Shown: positions 25,753-35,185, numbered from the stretch's first letter. The stretch is 64,000 bases of DNA from Duganella margarita (GCF_009857535.1 NZ_WWCS01000003.1:1-64000); one strand, 5' to 3'. The notes: generated from the letters alone by a model not told the origin. A program made the numbers and translations.

Positions 25753-26877
25753 ATGGCCAAATCCGGAAAGCTGCTGCGTAGTCTGATCCGCGCCGGCACG
25801 CGCACAGCCAAGCTATTCGCCGCCATGGCGACGCCGCCGGCCACGCCCAAGCCCCGCCGACCACGCATAAAGCCGATCAGCGCCAAATCGCCCACCGCAT
25901 CCGTCGCCAAACCTTCCGCCCCACGCTCCGCCGCCAAGACCCGAACATCGCGCACGACCGCGGCGCCGACGCTTCGCCCGTCCGCCGTCGCTCCCGGCAA
26001 ATGGCTCGCCGCGCACGCGCTGACTGCCGCCGGGCAGCGCATGAGCTACTGGCTCTATCTGCCCAAGCATCTTCCCGAACGCGCCGAACGCCAGGGCATG
26101 CCGCTGGTCGTCATGCTGCACGGCTGCCAGCAGACCGCCACCCAGTTTGCGCAAGGCACGCGCATGAATCTATGGGCAGAGAAGAAGGGCTACGCTGTGC
26201 TCTATCCGCAGCAACTCGCCACCATTCAGCCGCAGCGCTGCTGGAAATGGTATGACCGCGCCACGCAGGAGGGCGGCGGCGATGTCCCGACCATCCTCAC
26301 CATGATCCACCAGGTGCTGACGCAGTACGCCATCGACCGCTCGCGCATCTACGTGGCCGGCATATCGGCCGGCGCCGGCATGGCCAACATCCTGGCGCTG
26401 AACCACCCGCGATTATTCGCCGCCGTCGGTCTGCACTCCGGCCCCGTGTTCGGCGTCGGCCACAACACGCTCGGCGCGCTGGGCGTGATGAAGCACGGCG
26501 CCGGACTGCGGACCGACACCGCCGTCCACGAGCTCCTGCAACGCCAGCCGCAATTTCCTGGCATGCCCGCCATCCTGCTGCAAGGCGCTGGCGACAACGT
26601 GGTCCGCCCCATCAACCAGATCCAGCTGGCACGCCAGAGCATGCTGCTGAACCGTCTCGCCGGCCCGGCCAAAGTCACGTTCAAACCGAAAGGCCGCCAC
26701 AACGCCCACCAGCTGCACGACCTGTACGTCGGCCGTAAACTGATGCTGCGCATCGCCCATATCGAACAACTGGAACACGCCTGGAGCGGCGGCGATCCCG
26801 CGCTTGCCTTTAACGCCAAAGCGGGCCCCGACGCCAGCAAAATGCTGCTGGAATTCTTCTCGCGCCACCAGCGCTAA
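25753..26877 (+). CDS. PHB depolymerase-family esterase
   Basis: A 374-residue alpha/beta hydrolase of the LpqC/PhaZ esterase family. The oxyanion-hole region VVMLHGCQQTATQFA and the lipase box GISAG (nucleophile S205) are clear; the C-terminal HAWSGGD supplies the probable histidine. The first ~95 residues are a lysine-, arginine-, proline- and alanine-rich low-complexity segment without a signal peptide, suggesting an intracellular, possibly PHB-granule- or DNA-associated protein. Start chosen for the GGGAG 8 nt upstream of ATG 25753. It follows hrpA by 64 bp. Confidence 0.88.
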   Translation: MAKSGKLLRSLIRAGTRTAKLFAAMATPPATPKPRRPRIKPISAKSPTASVAKPSAPRSAAKTRTSRTTAAPTLRPSAVAPGKWLAAHALTAAGQRMSYWLYLPKHLPERAERQGMPLVVMLHGCQQTATQFAQGTRMNLWAEKKGYAVLYPQQLATIQPQRCWKWYDRATQEGGGDVPTILTMIHQVLTQYAIDRSRIYVAGISAGAGMANILALNHPRLFAAVGLHSGPVFGVGHNTLGALGVMKHGAGLRTDTAVHELLQRQPQFPGMPAILLQGAGDNVVRPINQIQLARQSMLLNRLAGPAKVTFKPKGRHNAHQLHDLYVGRKLMLRIAHIEQLEHAWSGGDPALAFNAKAGPDASKMLLEFFSRHQR

Positions 26878-26884
26878 CGGTGAC

Positions 26885-28156
26885 TTACAGCAGCAGGAAG
26901 GCCAGCGCCGCGATGGCGGTTGGGGCCAGAGCGCCGGCCAGCAGGCCGAGGGCGCCGATGGATTCGTCGCGGAAGCCGCGCCGCAGCAGCGAGGCGCCGG
27001 CCGGATTCGGCGCGTTGGCGATCACCGTCAGGCCGCCGCCAGTGACGGCGCCGGCCATCAGCATGTATTGCGCGTGCGGCGAGATGCCGTCGATCAGCGA
27101 GCCGAGATAGGTGAGGGCGGCGTTGTCGGTGATGGCCGTCAGGCTCATTGCACCGAAGAACAGCGCCAGCGGCGACAGGCTTTCGACGATCGGTTGCAGC
27201 CACCATTGCTGCATCCCGCCCAGCACCACCAGCCCCGCCAGGAAGAAGCCGACCAGCAAGCCTTCCTTGATGATCAGCGGACTCTGGTAACGCTGGTAGG
27301 CGCTGGTAAAGCCGAGGAACAGCATGAAGATGCCGAGGAACAGTTCGACATGGTGGCCCAGCACCACCACCGCCGCCAGAAAGCCCAGATGGATCAGCGT
27401 CACCGCCCATGGCACCGCAGGCGCAGTGTCGGCCGCGGCGTCCGGCGCCGGCGCCCGCAGATGCTTGCGCAGCATGAGGCTGATCACGGTGGCGTTGATC
27501 AGCACCGCGATTAGCGCCTTCCAGCCGAACTGCGACGCCATGTGGGCGGTGTCCCATTCCCAGGTGGCGGCCACCATCAGCACCGGCGGCGCGGCGTAGG
27601 AGGTCAGCAGGCCGCCGATGGAAATGTTCACGAACAGCGCGCCCAGCGCCGCATACTTCAGCCATTCCGGCATGCCGTCGCGGAAAATGAGCGGCGCCAG
27701 CATCAGCGCCGCCAGCGTCATCGCGGCCGGTTCGGTGATCAGCGAACCGGTCAGCGGCACCAGCGCCAGGCCGAACCACACCAGCGCCAGTTCGGCTGGC
27801 ACCGGCAGCCATCGCGCCAGCGCCGACAGGACCCGCTGGACGAACGCCATCACCGGGCGCGAGGCCGCCACCACCATCACCACAAACACAAACAGCGGCT
27901 CGGTGTACTGGCGTGATTCGGCATAGGCGATGGCCGCCTGGCCGCCGTTGAGCAAGGCCAGCGCAATCATCAAAATAAACGCCCAGAAGCCGAACACCAC
28001 CTCGACCTCGCCCAGCAGATGGAACAGCCCGGCATGCCGCGGATGGCGATGCGCCAGCTTCTCGAAAGACTTGGCGGCGAAGGTGTGAATCAGCGCCAGA
28101 CCGAACAGGATTGCGCCTACTAGTTGTATCGTTTGCAAAGTGCTTCCTTTGATCAT
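26885..28156 (-). CDS. Putative Na+/H+ antiporter membrane protein
   Basis: A 423-residue protein with about ten to twelve membrane helices. ALFFGAMSLTAITDNAALTYLGSLIDG and AVTGGGLTVIANAPNPAG are strongly conserved-looking intramembrane motifs of the putative sodium/proton antiporter family within the ion transporter superfamily. Function assignment rests on this resemblance. The start is uncertain: ATG at 28156 has GGGAG only 2 nt away, and ATG at 28171 gives MYPGEM. Convergent with the PHB-depolymerase-type gene and divergent from imuA. Confidence 0.78.
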   Translation of the reverse strand: MIKGSTLQTIQLVGAILFGLALIHTFAAKSFEKLAHRHPRHAGLFHLLGEVEVVFGFWAFILMIALALLNGGQAAIAYAESRQYTEPLFVFVVMVVAASRPVMAFVQRVLSALARWLPVPAELALVWFGLALVPLTGSLITEPAAMTLAALMLAPLIFRDGMPEWLKYAALGALFVNISIGGLLTSYAAPPVLMVAATWEWDTAHMASQFGWKALIAVLINATVISLMLRKHLRAPAPDAAADTAPAVPWAVTLIHLGFLAAVVVLGHHVELFLGIFMLFLGFTSAYQRYQSPLIIKEGLLVGFFLAGLVVLGGMQQWWLQPIVESLSPLALFFGAMSLTAITDNAALTYLGSLIDGISPHAQYMLMAGAVTGGGLTVIANAPNPAGASLLRRGFRDESIGALGLLAGALAPTAIAALAFLLL

Positions 28157-28219
28157 TTCTCCCGGGTACATGGTACAGCAAAGGTAAAAAAACCTTGTCA
28201 AACTAGGATGCAGATAGTA

Positions 28220-28235
28220 CTGTGTATTTATACAG
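28220..28235. promoter_or_regulatory. LexA (SOS) box upstream of imuA
   Basis: CTGTGTATTTATACAG, a perfect CTGT-N8-ACAG, extended to TACTG...CAGTA. It lies 20 bp before the imuA start codon and would overlap the promoter. Confidence 0.9.
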
Positions 28236-28254
28236 TATTTTGCGGTACAATCTC

Positions 28255-28947
28255 ATGACCCTCCCGGAAACCCTGCATCCGTCGCTCTGGCGCGCGGACC
28301 AACTGGCGCACAGCGCCACGCGCTGCGCAGACACCGGCTTTGCCGCCTTGTCCGCGCAGTTGCCGGGAGGCGGCTGGCCGCTGGGCACCTTGATCGATCT
28401 GCTGGTGCAGCAACACGGTATCGGCGAGCTGCGCCTGTTGCAGCCGGCCTTGGCCGCGCTGGACAAGCGTCCCATCGTGCTGTTGCAACCGCCGCACTTG
28501 CCGCAGGCGCTGGCGCTGGCCGCGCTGGGGCTGGAGCCATCGCAACTGTTGTGGGTGCGCAGCGGCGCCAAGGCCAGCGATGCGCTGTGGGCAGCCGAAC
28601 AAATCCTGCGCAGCGGCTGTTGCGGCGCGCTGCTGTTCTGGCAAAAGCAGGCGCGCGGCGAAACGCTGCGGCGGCTGCATCTGGCGGCGCAAAGCGGCGA
28701 GACCCTGTTCTGCATGGTGCGGCCGCTGGCGGCCGCGCAGGATGCGTCGCCGGCGCCGTTGCGGCTGTCGTTGAAACCGGCGGCGGGCGGAATCGACATC
28801 GGCTTTGTCAAACGGCGCGGACCGCAACGCGATACGCCCTTGTTCTTACCTTTAACACCTGCTTTGCTTCAACGCCATGCGCCTCTGGATCGCGATACAC
28901 CTGCCACAGCTCCCGCTCGAAGTATTCTGCCCGCGCTGGTCAACTGA
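28255..28947 (+). CDS. imuA: ImuA, SOS mutagenesis accessory protein
   Basis: A 230-residue RecA-like protein of the translesion-synthesis-associated ImuA family. PETLHPSLWRADQL at the N-terminus and the strand pattern of a degenerate RecA core (ALDKRPIVLLQPPHLPQ, GALLFWQKQARGETLRRL) are visible; no canonical Walker A is seen, as usual for proteobacterial ImuA. It forms the damage-inducible mutasome with ImuB and DnaE2. ATG at 28255 follows the LexA box. Its last 71 bp overlap the start of imuB in another frame. Confidence 0.87.
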   Translation: MTLPETLHPSLWRADQLAHSATRCADTGFAALSAQLPGGGWPLGTLIDLLVQQHGIGELRLLQPALAALDKRPIVLLQPPHLPQALALAALGLEPSQLLWVRSGAKASDALWAAEQILRSGCCGALLFWQKQARGETLRRLHLAAQSGETLFCMVRPLAAAQDASPAPLRLSLKPAAGGIDIGFVKRRGPQRDTPLFLPLTPALLQRHAPLDRDTPATAPARSILPALVN

Positions 28948-30355
28948 CCAGGGCACGGTGGTGCTGGAGCAGGAGCGCGTGATCGCCCTGTCGGCGGCGG
29001 CGTATGAAGCCGGCGTGCGCCGGGGCTTGCGGCGCGGCGGCGCCATCATGCTGGCGCCGCACACGCAGTTCCAGCAGCGCTCATTGCCGCTGGAAGCGGA
29101 AGCATTGCAAGCCACCGCGCTGGCGCTGCTGCAATTTACGCCGCAACTGGCTGAGGCGGAAGAGGCCACACTGCTATTGGACGTCGGCGCCAGCCTGCGC
29201 CTGTTTGGCGGTATCCGCGCGCTGTGTCATCGGGTGGCGCAGAGCGTGCGGGCGCTGGGTTTCACCGGCACGCTCAGCTGCGCGCCGACCGCGCGCGGCG
29301 CCTGGATGCTGGCGCGCAGCAACGCCGGCCGCGCCTTGACGATGGCGTCGCTGGAGCGCCGTCTGGACAGCTTGCCGCCCGGCCTGCTGCCGCCGGCGCG
29401 CGCCTATCTGGACTGGCTGGAAGGCATCGGCTGCCTGACCATCGGCCAACTGCGTCGCCTGCCGCGTCCCGGCTTGCAGCGCCGTTGCGGCCGCGCCTTG
29501 CTGGACATGCTGGACGACGCCCATGGCGCCCGTCCGGAGATGCACCAATGGCTGGCGGCGCCGGCCAGTTTCCACGCCAAGCTGGAACTGTTCGACCGCG
29601 TGGAAAATGCCGAAGCGCTGCTGTTCGGCGCGCACCGGCTGGTGCTGCAACTGACCGGCTGGCTCAGCGCGCACCAGTTGGCGGTGGAGCGCATCCAGCT
29701 GTTGCTGGAACACGAGCGCGGCCGCGTCGCCGGCCCGCCGACGGTGGTGGAAATCATGCTGGCCGAACCGACCTGGAAAGACACGCATCTGGTGCGCCTG
29801 CTGAAGGAGCGGCTGGCCAAGCTGGCGTTGCCGGCGCCGGTCATCGGCCTGTGCCTGGAAGCGCCGCAGGTGCAGCCGATGGCGCCGCCCAGCGAATCGC
29901 TGTTCCCCGAACCGGGCGGCAGCAAGGAAGACTGGCAGCGCCTGCTGGAACTGCTGGCCGCGCGGCTGGGGGCGGACAACGTGCTGCAAGCCGCACCCAA
30001 CGCCGACTACCGGCCCGAGCACGCCAACAGCTGGGTCAGCATCCAGACAAAAATTCGCCCGGCCGAGGCGCGCGCGCAACTGCCGTCGGACATCGGCAGC
30101 CTGCCGCGTCCGACCTGGCTGCTGCCCAAGCCGATTGCGTTGATGATGCGCGACCATCGTCCGTACTACGGTTCGCCGCTGCGCATCCGCTCCACCGGCG
30201 AGCGCATCGAATCGGGCTGGTGGGGCGCGATGCAGACCCGCGATTACTTCATGGCGCAAGGAGAGGACAACGCACACTACTGGCTGTTCAAGGAGCGCGA
30301 CAGCGGCGCCACGGAGCCCGAAACGCGCTGGTATCTGCATGGATTGTTTGGATAG
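28877..30355 (+). CDS. imuB: ImuB, inactive Y-family polymerase homologue
   Basis: A 492-residue Y-family DNA polymerase-like protein opening MRLWIAIHLPQLPLE, where active family members have the catalytic DMD motif. The second acidic motif is LDVGASLRLFGG instead of DE, so the polymerase site is probably dead, as in other ImuB proteins, which act as clamp-bound adaptors for DnaE2. The polymerase-like body is followed by a C-terminal region with the conserved-looking RPTWLLPKP and ISTGERIESGWW-type segment. Overlap of 71 bp with imuA suggests translational coupling. Confidence 0.92.
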   Translation: MRLWIAIHLPQLPLEVFCPRWSTDQGTVVLEQERVIALSAAAYEAGVRRGLRRGGAIMLAPHTQFQQRSLPLEAEALQATALALLQFTPQLAEAEEATLLLDVGASLRLFGGIRALCHRVAQSVRALGFTGTLSCAPTARGAWMLARSNAGRALTMASLERRLDSLPPGLLPPARAYLDWLEGIGCLTIGQLRRLPRPGLQRRCGRALLDMLDDAHGARPEMHQWLAAPASFHAKLELFDRVENAEALLFGAHRLVLQLTGWLSAHQLAVERIQLLLEHERGRVAGPPTVVEIMLAEPTWKDTHLVRLLKERLAKLALPAPVIGLCLEAPQVQPMAPPSESLFPEPGGSKEDWQRLLELLAARLGADNVLQAAPNADYRPEHANSWVSIQTKIRPAEARAQLPSDIGSLPRPTWLLPKPIALMMRDHRPYYGSPLRIRSTGERIESGWWGAMQTRDYFMAQGEDNAHYWLFKERDSGATEPETRWYLHGLFG

Positions 30356-30394
30356 CACGTATCATGCGCTTTTTGCTTCCACTTAATCGACGCC

Positions 30395-31216
30395 ATGAAG
30401 ATAGGCCCGCTGTTATTGCCGTACACCGCGCTGTTGCTGTTGATCGTGGTAACCATCAGCTTTGCGATCGCCCGCTATTTCGACCGCCGCAACGAGCGCA
30501 AGATCGAGACGTCGATCACCATCATGTTTATTGCGGCGGTGCTGGTGGCGCGGCTGGGGTTTGTGTTGCGCTACCATTCCTTGTACCTGAACCATCCCTT
30601 GACCATGCTCGACATCCGCGATGGCGGCTGGGACGCGCAAAGCGGCGTGATTGCCGCCTGGGTGGTTGCATTGGTGATATGGCAGCGCGACCGCGCCATC
30701 CGCAAGGCTGTCGCGGTGACGGTCGGCACGGCCAGCGTGCTGTGGCTGGCAGGCTCGGTGCTATTGTTCATCAACCCGTCGGCGCAGGGCAGCATGCCCG
30801 GCAACGCCTTGCGCAACCTGAACGGCCAGCAAGTGACGCTGTCGGATTTTCACGGCAAACCGACCGTCATCAATTTCTGGGCGACCTGGTGTCCGCCGTG
30901 TCAAAAGGAAATGCCGGCCATGGCGCACGTCCAGGCACAGCGGCCGGACGTGAACTTTGTGTTCGTCAACCAGGGCGAATCGCCGCAAGTGATCCAGCAA
31001 TTCCTGGCGGCGGGGCGGCTGGCGCTGAACAACGTGCTGCTGGACCCGACGCAAGCGACCGCGCGCGGGTTTTCGGTGATGGGCTATCCCACCACCTTGT
31101 TCTTCGATGCCTCCGGCAAGCTGGTGTATCAGCACATGGGGCCGTTGTCGGAAGCGGCGCTGCTCCATCGTTTGGATGAGACGGGCACCCAAGGCGGCGG
31201 AAGTTTGGTTAAATAG
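30395..31216 (+). CDS. Membrane-anchored TlpA-like thioredoxin with Lgt-like N-terminus
   Basis: A 273-residue protein. Residues 1-125 contain about four membrane helices and resemble the front half of prolipoprotein diacylglyceryl transferase (VARLGFVLRYHSLYLNHP...GGWDAQSGVIA), but the histidine of the HGG loop in Lgt is absent. Residues ~138-265 are a periplasmic TlpA/ResA thioredoxin fold with active site WCPPC (C166, C169) and the cis-proline loop GYPTT. It should reduce or isomerise exported disulfides, for example in cytochrome c maturation. It follows imuB by 39 bp and precedes a hydrolase by 27 bp. Confidence 0.85.
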   Translation: MKIGPLLLPYTALLLLIVVTISFAIARYFDRRNERKIETSITIMFIAAVLVARLGFVLRYHSLYLNHPLTMLDIRDGGWDAQSGVIAAWVVALVIWQRDRAIRKAVAVTVGTASVLWLAGSVLLFINPSAQGSMPGNALRNLNGQQVTLSDFHGKPTVINFWATWCPPCQKEMPAMAHVQAQRPDVNFVFVNQGESPQVIQQFLAAGRLALNNVLLDPTQATARGFSVMGYPTTLFFDASGKLVYQHMGPLSEAALLHRLDETGTQGGGSLVK

Positions 31217-31243
31217 GCGCAGACATTCTTTTCAGGAAAACCG

Positions 31244-32002
31244 ATGCAATCTCAGCGACAGGAATTTATCGGCGCGCACGGCCACAAGCTGGCGGCGCGG
31301 CTGGATGGGCCGGACGGCGCGGTCAAGGCCTACGCGCTGTTTGCGCACTGCTTTACCTGCGGCAAGGATGTGTTTGCCGCCAGCCGGGTGGCGCAGGCCT
31401 TGACCGAACACGGCATCGCCGTGCTGCGCTTTGACTTTACCGGCCTGGGCGCCAGTGAAGGAGAGTTCGCCAACACCAACTTCTCGTCCAACCTGGCCGA
31501 TCTGGTGGCGGCCGCCGATTTCATGCGCCAGACCTACCAGGCGCCGCAGCTGCTGATCGGCCACAGCCTGGGCGGCGCGGCGGTGCTGGCGTCGGCCGAT
31601 CAGATGCCGGAAGTAAAGGCGGTGGTGACGATTGCCGCGCCGAGCGATCCGGTATCGGTCACCGGCCTGTTCAGCCAGCATCTGGACGAGATCGCGCGCG
31701 ACGGCGAGGCGCTGGTGCAACTGGCCGGCCGGCCGTTCCGCATCCAGCAGCAATTTGTCGAAGATGCGGGCGGGCACAATTTGAAGTTGAAGATCGCGGC
31801 CCTGCGGCGGGCCTTGCTGGTGATGCATGCGCCGGGCGACGACACGGTCGGTCTCAGCAATGCGATGGAGATTTTCACCGCCGCCAGGCATCCGAAAAGT
31901 TTCATCTCGCTGGACAGCGCCGACCACCTGCTGACACGGCGGGACGACGCCGTGTATGTGGCCAATGTGATCGCGGTCTGGGCCGACCGCTATCTGTTTT
32001 AG
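31244..32002 (+). CDS. Alpha/beta hydrolase
   Basis: A 252-residue cytoplasmic hydrolase with nucleophile elbow GHSLGG (S108) and closing histidine in SADHLL. The N-terminal half, with AHCFTCGKD and [20 protein letters not shown], is the form often found fused to OsmC domains in other bacteria; here it stands alone. Substrate is unknown. Its stop overlaps the convergent small gene by 4 bp. Confidence 0.88.
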   Translation: MQSQRQEFIGAHGHKLAARLDGPDGAVKAYALFAHCFTCGKDVFAASRVAQALTEHGIAVLRFDFTGLGASEGEFANTNFSSNLADLVAAADFMRQTYQAPQLLIGHSLGGAAVLASADQMPEVKAVVTIAAPSDPVSVTGLFSQHLDEIARDGEALVQLAGRPFRIQQQFVEDAGGHNLKLKIAALRRALLVMHAPGDDTVGLSNAMEIFTAARHPKSFISLDSADHLLTRRDDAVYVANVIAVWADRYLF

Positions 32003-32337
32003 AAGTCTTCCGACAGGTCTTTCCAGCCTTTGCTGACGGCAAAGGCGGTGAACTCGTCCGGTGCTTCCAGCACCAGCAGACGGCCTTCCTGCAACACCGG
32101 ATCGCCGGCGGTCAGGTCCGGGCCCTTGTAGCCGACGGTGCGCAGTTGCGCCACCACGGCAGCAATCAGCGCCTTGTCTTTGTGCAGGCCGCTGATCGGC
32201 GCTTTGAAGTCGACGTAGACGTCGATGGCGCCATAGCCTTCGTCAAAAATACGAATCGCGCTGGCGTCGTGGGCACGGCCGGAGCCGTCGGAGGCCTTGA
32301 ACGGGCCGCTGAGTTGGATGTCGGTATCTTGTGTCAT
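31999..32337 (-). CDS. Hypothetical protein
   Basis: A 112-residue soluble acidic protein from ATG at 32337 (an upstream ATG at 32352 adds five residues). I do not recognise the family. It has alternating beta-like segments ([36 protein letters not shown]) and no signal peptide. It is downstream of a GST gene on the same strand by 27 bp and probably co-transcribed. Confidence 0.65.
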   Translation of the reverse strand: MTQDTDIQLSGPFKASDGSGRAHDASAIRIFDEGYGAIDVYVDFKAPISGLHKDKALIAAVVAQLRTVGYKGPDLTAGDPVLQEGRLLVLEAPDEFTAFAVSKGWKDLSEDF

Positions 32338-32364
32338 AGGATGAGCATACACGCCAGAAACGGC

Positions 32365-33003
32365 TTAGTCCACTTTCGGCAGCGCCATGCCGCGCTGCAC
32401 CGCCGGCCGGGCGCCGATCATGGTGAGCCAGCGCTGCAGGTTGGGCTTGCTGTCGAGCTTGTCGCCCAGCGCCGGTTTCAGCTTGTCCAGCACGCCAACC
32501 GCCCACGGGTAGCAGGCGATGTCGGCAATGCTGTAGTGGGTGCCGGCGATATAGACGTTGTCGGCCAGTTGCCTGTCCATCACGCCCAGCAGCCGGTCCG
32601 CTTCCTCGACGAAATGCTGGATCGCCAGTTCGGACTTTTCTTCCGCGCGGATGGCGAAAAAGCCGACCTGGCCCAGCATCGGGCCCAGGCCGCCGATCTG
32701 CCAGTGCAGCCACTCCAGCACCTTGTAGCGCGCCGGGCCGGCGGCGGGCAGCAGCTTGCCGGTCTTCTCGGCCAGGTAGGTGAGGATGGCGCCGCTTTCA
32801 AAGATGCTGACGGTGCCGCCATCCACATCGGTATCGACGATGGCGGGGATTTTGTTATTGGGGGAAAGGGCCAGGAACGCGGGCGTGAACTGTTCGCCCT
32901 TGCCGATGTTGACCGGCTCGATGGCGTACTGCAGGCCCAGTTCCTCCAGCATGATGGGGATTTTGCGGCCGTTGGGCGTGGTCCAGGTGTACAGGGTCAG
33001 CAT
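32365..33003 (-). CDS. Glutathione S-transferase, YfcG/Ure2p type
   Basis: A 212-residue GST. The N-terminal thioredoxin fold begins MLTLYTWTTPNGRKIPIMLEE, with the TPNG(R/Q)K motif of the Nu/YfcG class and NNKIPAIVD for the cis-proline. ESGAILTYLAEKTG is the glutathione-binding Glu-Ser pair. The C-terminal helical domain (LLGVMDRQL, YSIADIACYPW) is complete. Members act as disulfide-bond reductases or peroxidases. Confidence 0.92.
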   Translation of the reverse strand: MLTLYTWTTPNGRKIPIMLEELGLQYAIEPVNIGKGEQFTPAFLALSPNNKIPAIVDTDVDGGTVSIFESGAILTYLAEKTGKLLPAAGPARYKVLEWLHWQIGGLGPMLGQVGFFAIRAEEKSELAIQHFVEEADRLLGVMDRQLADNVYIAGTHYSIADIACYPWAVGVLDKLKPALGDKLDSKPNLQRWLTMIGARPAVQRGMALPKVD

Positions 33004-33085
33004 GGTGGTCCTCGGGATGGATTTCCGTAACGATAATCCATCCCGCCATAACGCCGCGCCCTGTAGTAACCTCCCGGGTTTGAGC

Positions 33086-34960
33086 TTACTTCAGTGGTTG
33101 CAGGATGGCGTCCAGGCGGTCCGGCGTGCCTTCGATGCGTTCCAGGCGCGGGTACTTCAGGCCGCCGTGGTAGTCGAGCGAGACGGTCTGGTACAGATTG
33201 CCTTTCTTTACCAGCAGACTGATCGGCTCTTTGCCGTCCTTGGCCGCCGTCACTGCCGCGCGCAGCAGTTCGGCCTTGTAGGCGCGGCCGTTGACGGCCA
33301 GCAGCGTGGTGCCGCCCGACAGGCCAGCCTTGAAGCCGACGCCGTCCCACTGGAACGCTTCCAGCTTGCCGTCCGCCCCCACCGAGAAGCCCAGCGAGTA
33401 CTGGAAGTTGGCCGATTTGCTCAAGTCTTCCTGCGCCTTGAGGAACTCGGTCGGCTTGTCGCTGTAAGCCAGTTTCCAGCCGGCGCGCGCCAGGCCGTCC
33501 AGCGGCGCGCCCGGGCCGTGGCCGTCCAGGCGGGTACGCAGGAATTTGGCCCACTCGTACGGCTGTACCGCGTTGAGGGCTTTGACCACGTCGTCGAAGG
33601 TGTACGGCTTGGCGACGTTGACGCCGTCATCCACGCCGAAGAAGGCTTTGGCGAAATCGTTCAGCGATTTCTTGTCGCCCGACAGTTCGCGGATCTTGGT
33701 GTCGGCATCCAGCCAGATCAGTTCGCCTTCCGAGTAGTAATCCTCGGCACGCTGCCAGTTGTTCCAGCCTTGCGGGCGGCGGGCGTTGATGATCGGGTCG
33801 TTGACGGTGTCCTGCACCGCGCGCCAGTCGCGGCCCTTGACGTTGTCGTAGCGGGCGGCGGTGGCGGCGATCAGGTCGCGCGTGTGTTCCGGCTTGATCA
33901 GGCCCGAGCGCGCGGCCAAGACGGCGCCCCAGTACTGGGTCTGGCCTTCGTACACCCACAGCAGTTCATTTTGCAGCGGAGTGTTGAAGTCGGCCACGGC
34001 CTGGCCGGCTGGACGGCGGAATTTGCCGTTCCAAGAGTGCGTGAATTCATGCGGCAGCAGTTCGCGGCGCGCTTCGTATTTCTTCCATTCGGCGAAGTAG
34101 CCCAGCTTGACGCCGTTCTCGCTCGACTGGTGGTGCTCACGGCCGATGCCGCCGAATTCGTCGCTGATGGCGAACAGGAAATCGTAGTGCTTGTAGTGCT
34201 GCGAGTTGAACAGTTTGTAGGCTTGCTGGATCAGTTCGCGGTGCGGTGCGATCTGTTCCGGCGTGGCGTCCAGTTGTTCGGCCGAGTCGGCCACGACGTT
34301 CAGGTGCACCGGAATTTTCGCGCCCGGATCGAGGTCGATGCGGCGGAAGTAGCGGCCGGCGAACAGCGGCGAATCGACCAGCGTTTCCAGGTCGGTTGGT
34401 TTGAAGGCGATCTGGTCGCCAGTACGGGTCTGCTGCTCCAGCGCGCTGCCGAACTGCCAGCCGGCCGGCACGGTCAGGTTGGGCTGCACCGTGATCTTGT
34501 TGCTGGCGTAGCCGGCCGGATACAGCGCCACCGATTGCCATTGCACGCCCAGGATGTCGTTGGTCATGGTGGTGCGGCCCTGGTTGGCTTCCACCGGCGA
34601 CAGGTATTCGAATTCGACCTCGACGCTATTGGCGCCTTTCGGCACGGTGAGGTGGAAGGCGTAGACGTTGACCGGGTCGCGCGTCCATTCCACCGGCTGG
34701 CCGTTGGCGCTGACCTTGAGGCCGGCGAACTGGTTCAGCGCGCCGCTCGGGCCGTGATTGCCAGGGATCCACTGCGGATACAGTAGCGTCAGCTTGCCGG
34801 CCTTGGCCGGGATGCTTTCGCGCACGCGGAAGATCTGCTGGGCGGTGTTGGTGGCGTCCACTTTCAGAACGATGGTGCCTGGATAAGGCTGGTCGGAAGC
34901 GGCTTGGGCGCTGAAGGCGGTAGCCAGCACGGCGGCAAGTACGGCACGGGTCAAGGTCAT
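33086..34960 (-). CDS. M61-family metallopeptidase, exported
   Basis: A 624-residue protein with a signal peptide (MTLTRAVLAAVLATAFSAQA). Residues ~25-210 form the N-terminal M61 beta domain, the catalytic domain holds HEFTHSW (zinc ligands H304 and H308, catalytic E305) with a glutamate in NELLWVYEGQTQYWG, and a PDZ-like domain is at the C-terminus. M61 enzymes (glycyl aminopeptidase class) act in the periplasm. ATG at 34960 chosen because it gives the signal peptide; the frame continues uselessly upstream to 35089. Confidence 0.93.
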   Translation of the reverse strand: MTLTRAVLAAVLATAFSAQAASDQPYPGTIVLKVDATNTAQQIFRVRESIPAKAGKLTLLYPQWIPGNHGPSGALNQFAGLKVSANGQPVEWTRDPVNVYAFHLTVPKGANSVEVEFEYLSPVEANQGRTTMTNDILGVQWQSVALYPAGYASNKITVQPNLTVPAGWQFGSALEQQTRTGDQIAFKPTDLETLVDSPLFAGRYFRRIDLDPGAKIPVHLNVVADSAEQLDATPEQIAPHRELIQQAYKLFNSQHYKHYDFLFAISDEFGGIGREHHQSSENGVKLGYFAEWKKYEARRELLPHEFTHSWNGKFRRPAGQAVADFNTPLQNELLWVYEGQTQYWGAVLAARSGLIKPEHTRDLIAATAARYDNVKGRDWRAVQDTVNDPIINARRPQGWNNWQRAEDYYSEGELIWLDADTKIRELSGDKKSLNDFAKAFFGVDDGVNVAKPYTFDDVVKALNAVQPYEWAKFLRTRLDGHGPGAPLDGLARAGWKLAYSDKPTEFLKAQEDLSKSANFQYSLGFSVGADGKLEAFQWDGVGFKAGLSGGTTLLAVNGRAYKAELLRAAVTAAKDGKEPISLLVKKGNLYQTVSLDYHGGLKYPRLERIEGTPDRLDAILQPLK

Positions 34961-35070
34961 AGTTGGCACACGAAACGGTTGAACAAGAGAAAGAGTGTAG
35001 CACGCGCTGAACTTGCAAATCTCGCAAAACGCGTGCCGCAATGCAGCGAAAAAAAATTCGCACAAAAACT

Positions 35071-35098
35071 CTTGAAAGCCGTGCGGCACGACGCATAT
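35071..35098 (+). promoter_or_regulatory. Candidate sigma-32 (RpoH) promoter of hsp20
   Basis: CTTGAAA at 35071-35077 is a perfect -35, followed after 13 bp by ACGCATAT (six of eight matches to CCCCATNT). It is about 90 bp upstream of the hsp20 start and reads toward it. A GGGGA/TCCCC hairpin lies in the predicted leader. Confidence 0.6.
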
Positions 35099-35185
35099 GG
35101 GAATCAGCGGTTGCCCAGATGGGGACCGTGAGAGGGGATGTTCCCCGGTTTAACCATATCGCTTATTTTGACAAGGATATCTATC

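Noticed and set aside
21606..26042. A 1478-codon open frame on the minus strand opposite hrpA
   Set aside because: It is antisense to a fully motif-supported helicase, its translation is rich in Ala, Arg, Gln and His without any family motif, and such long shadows are normal in GC-rich genes.
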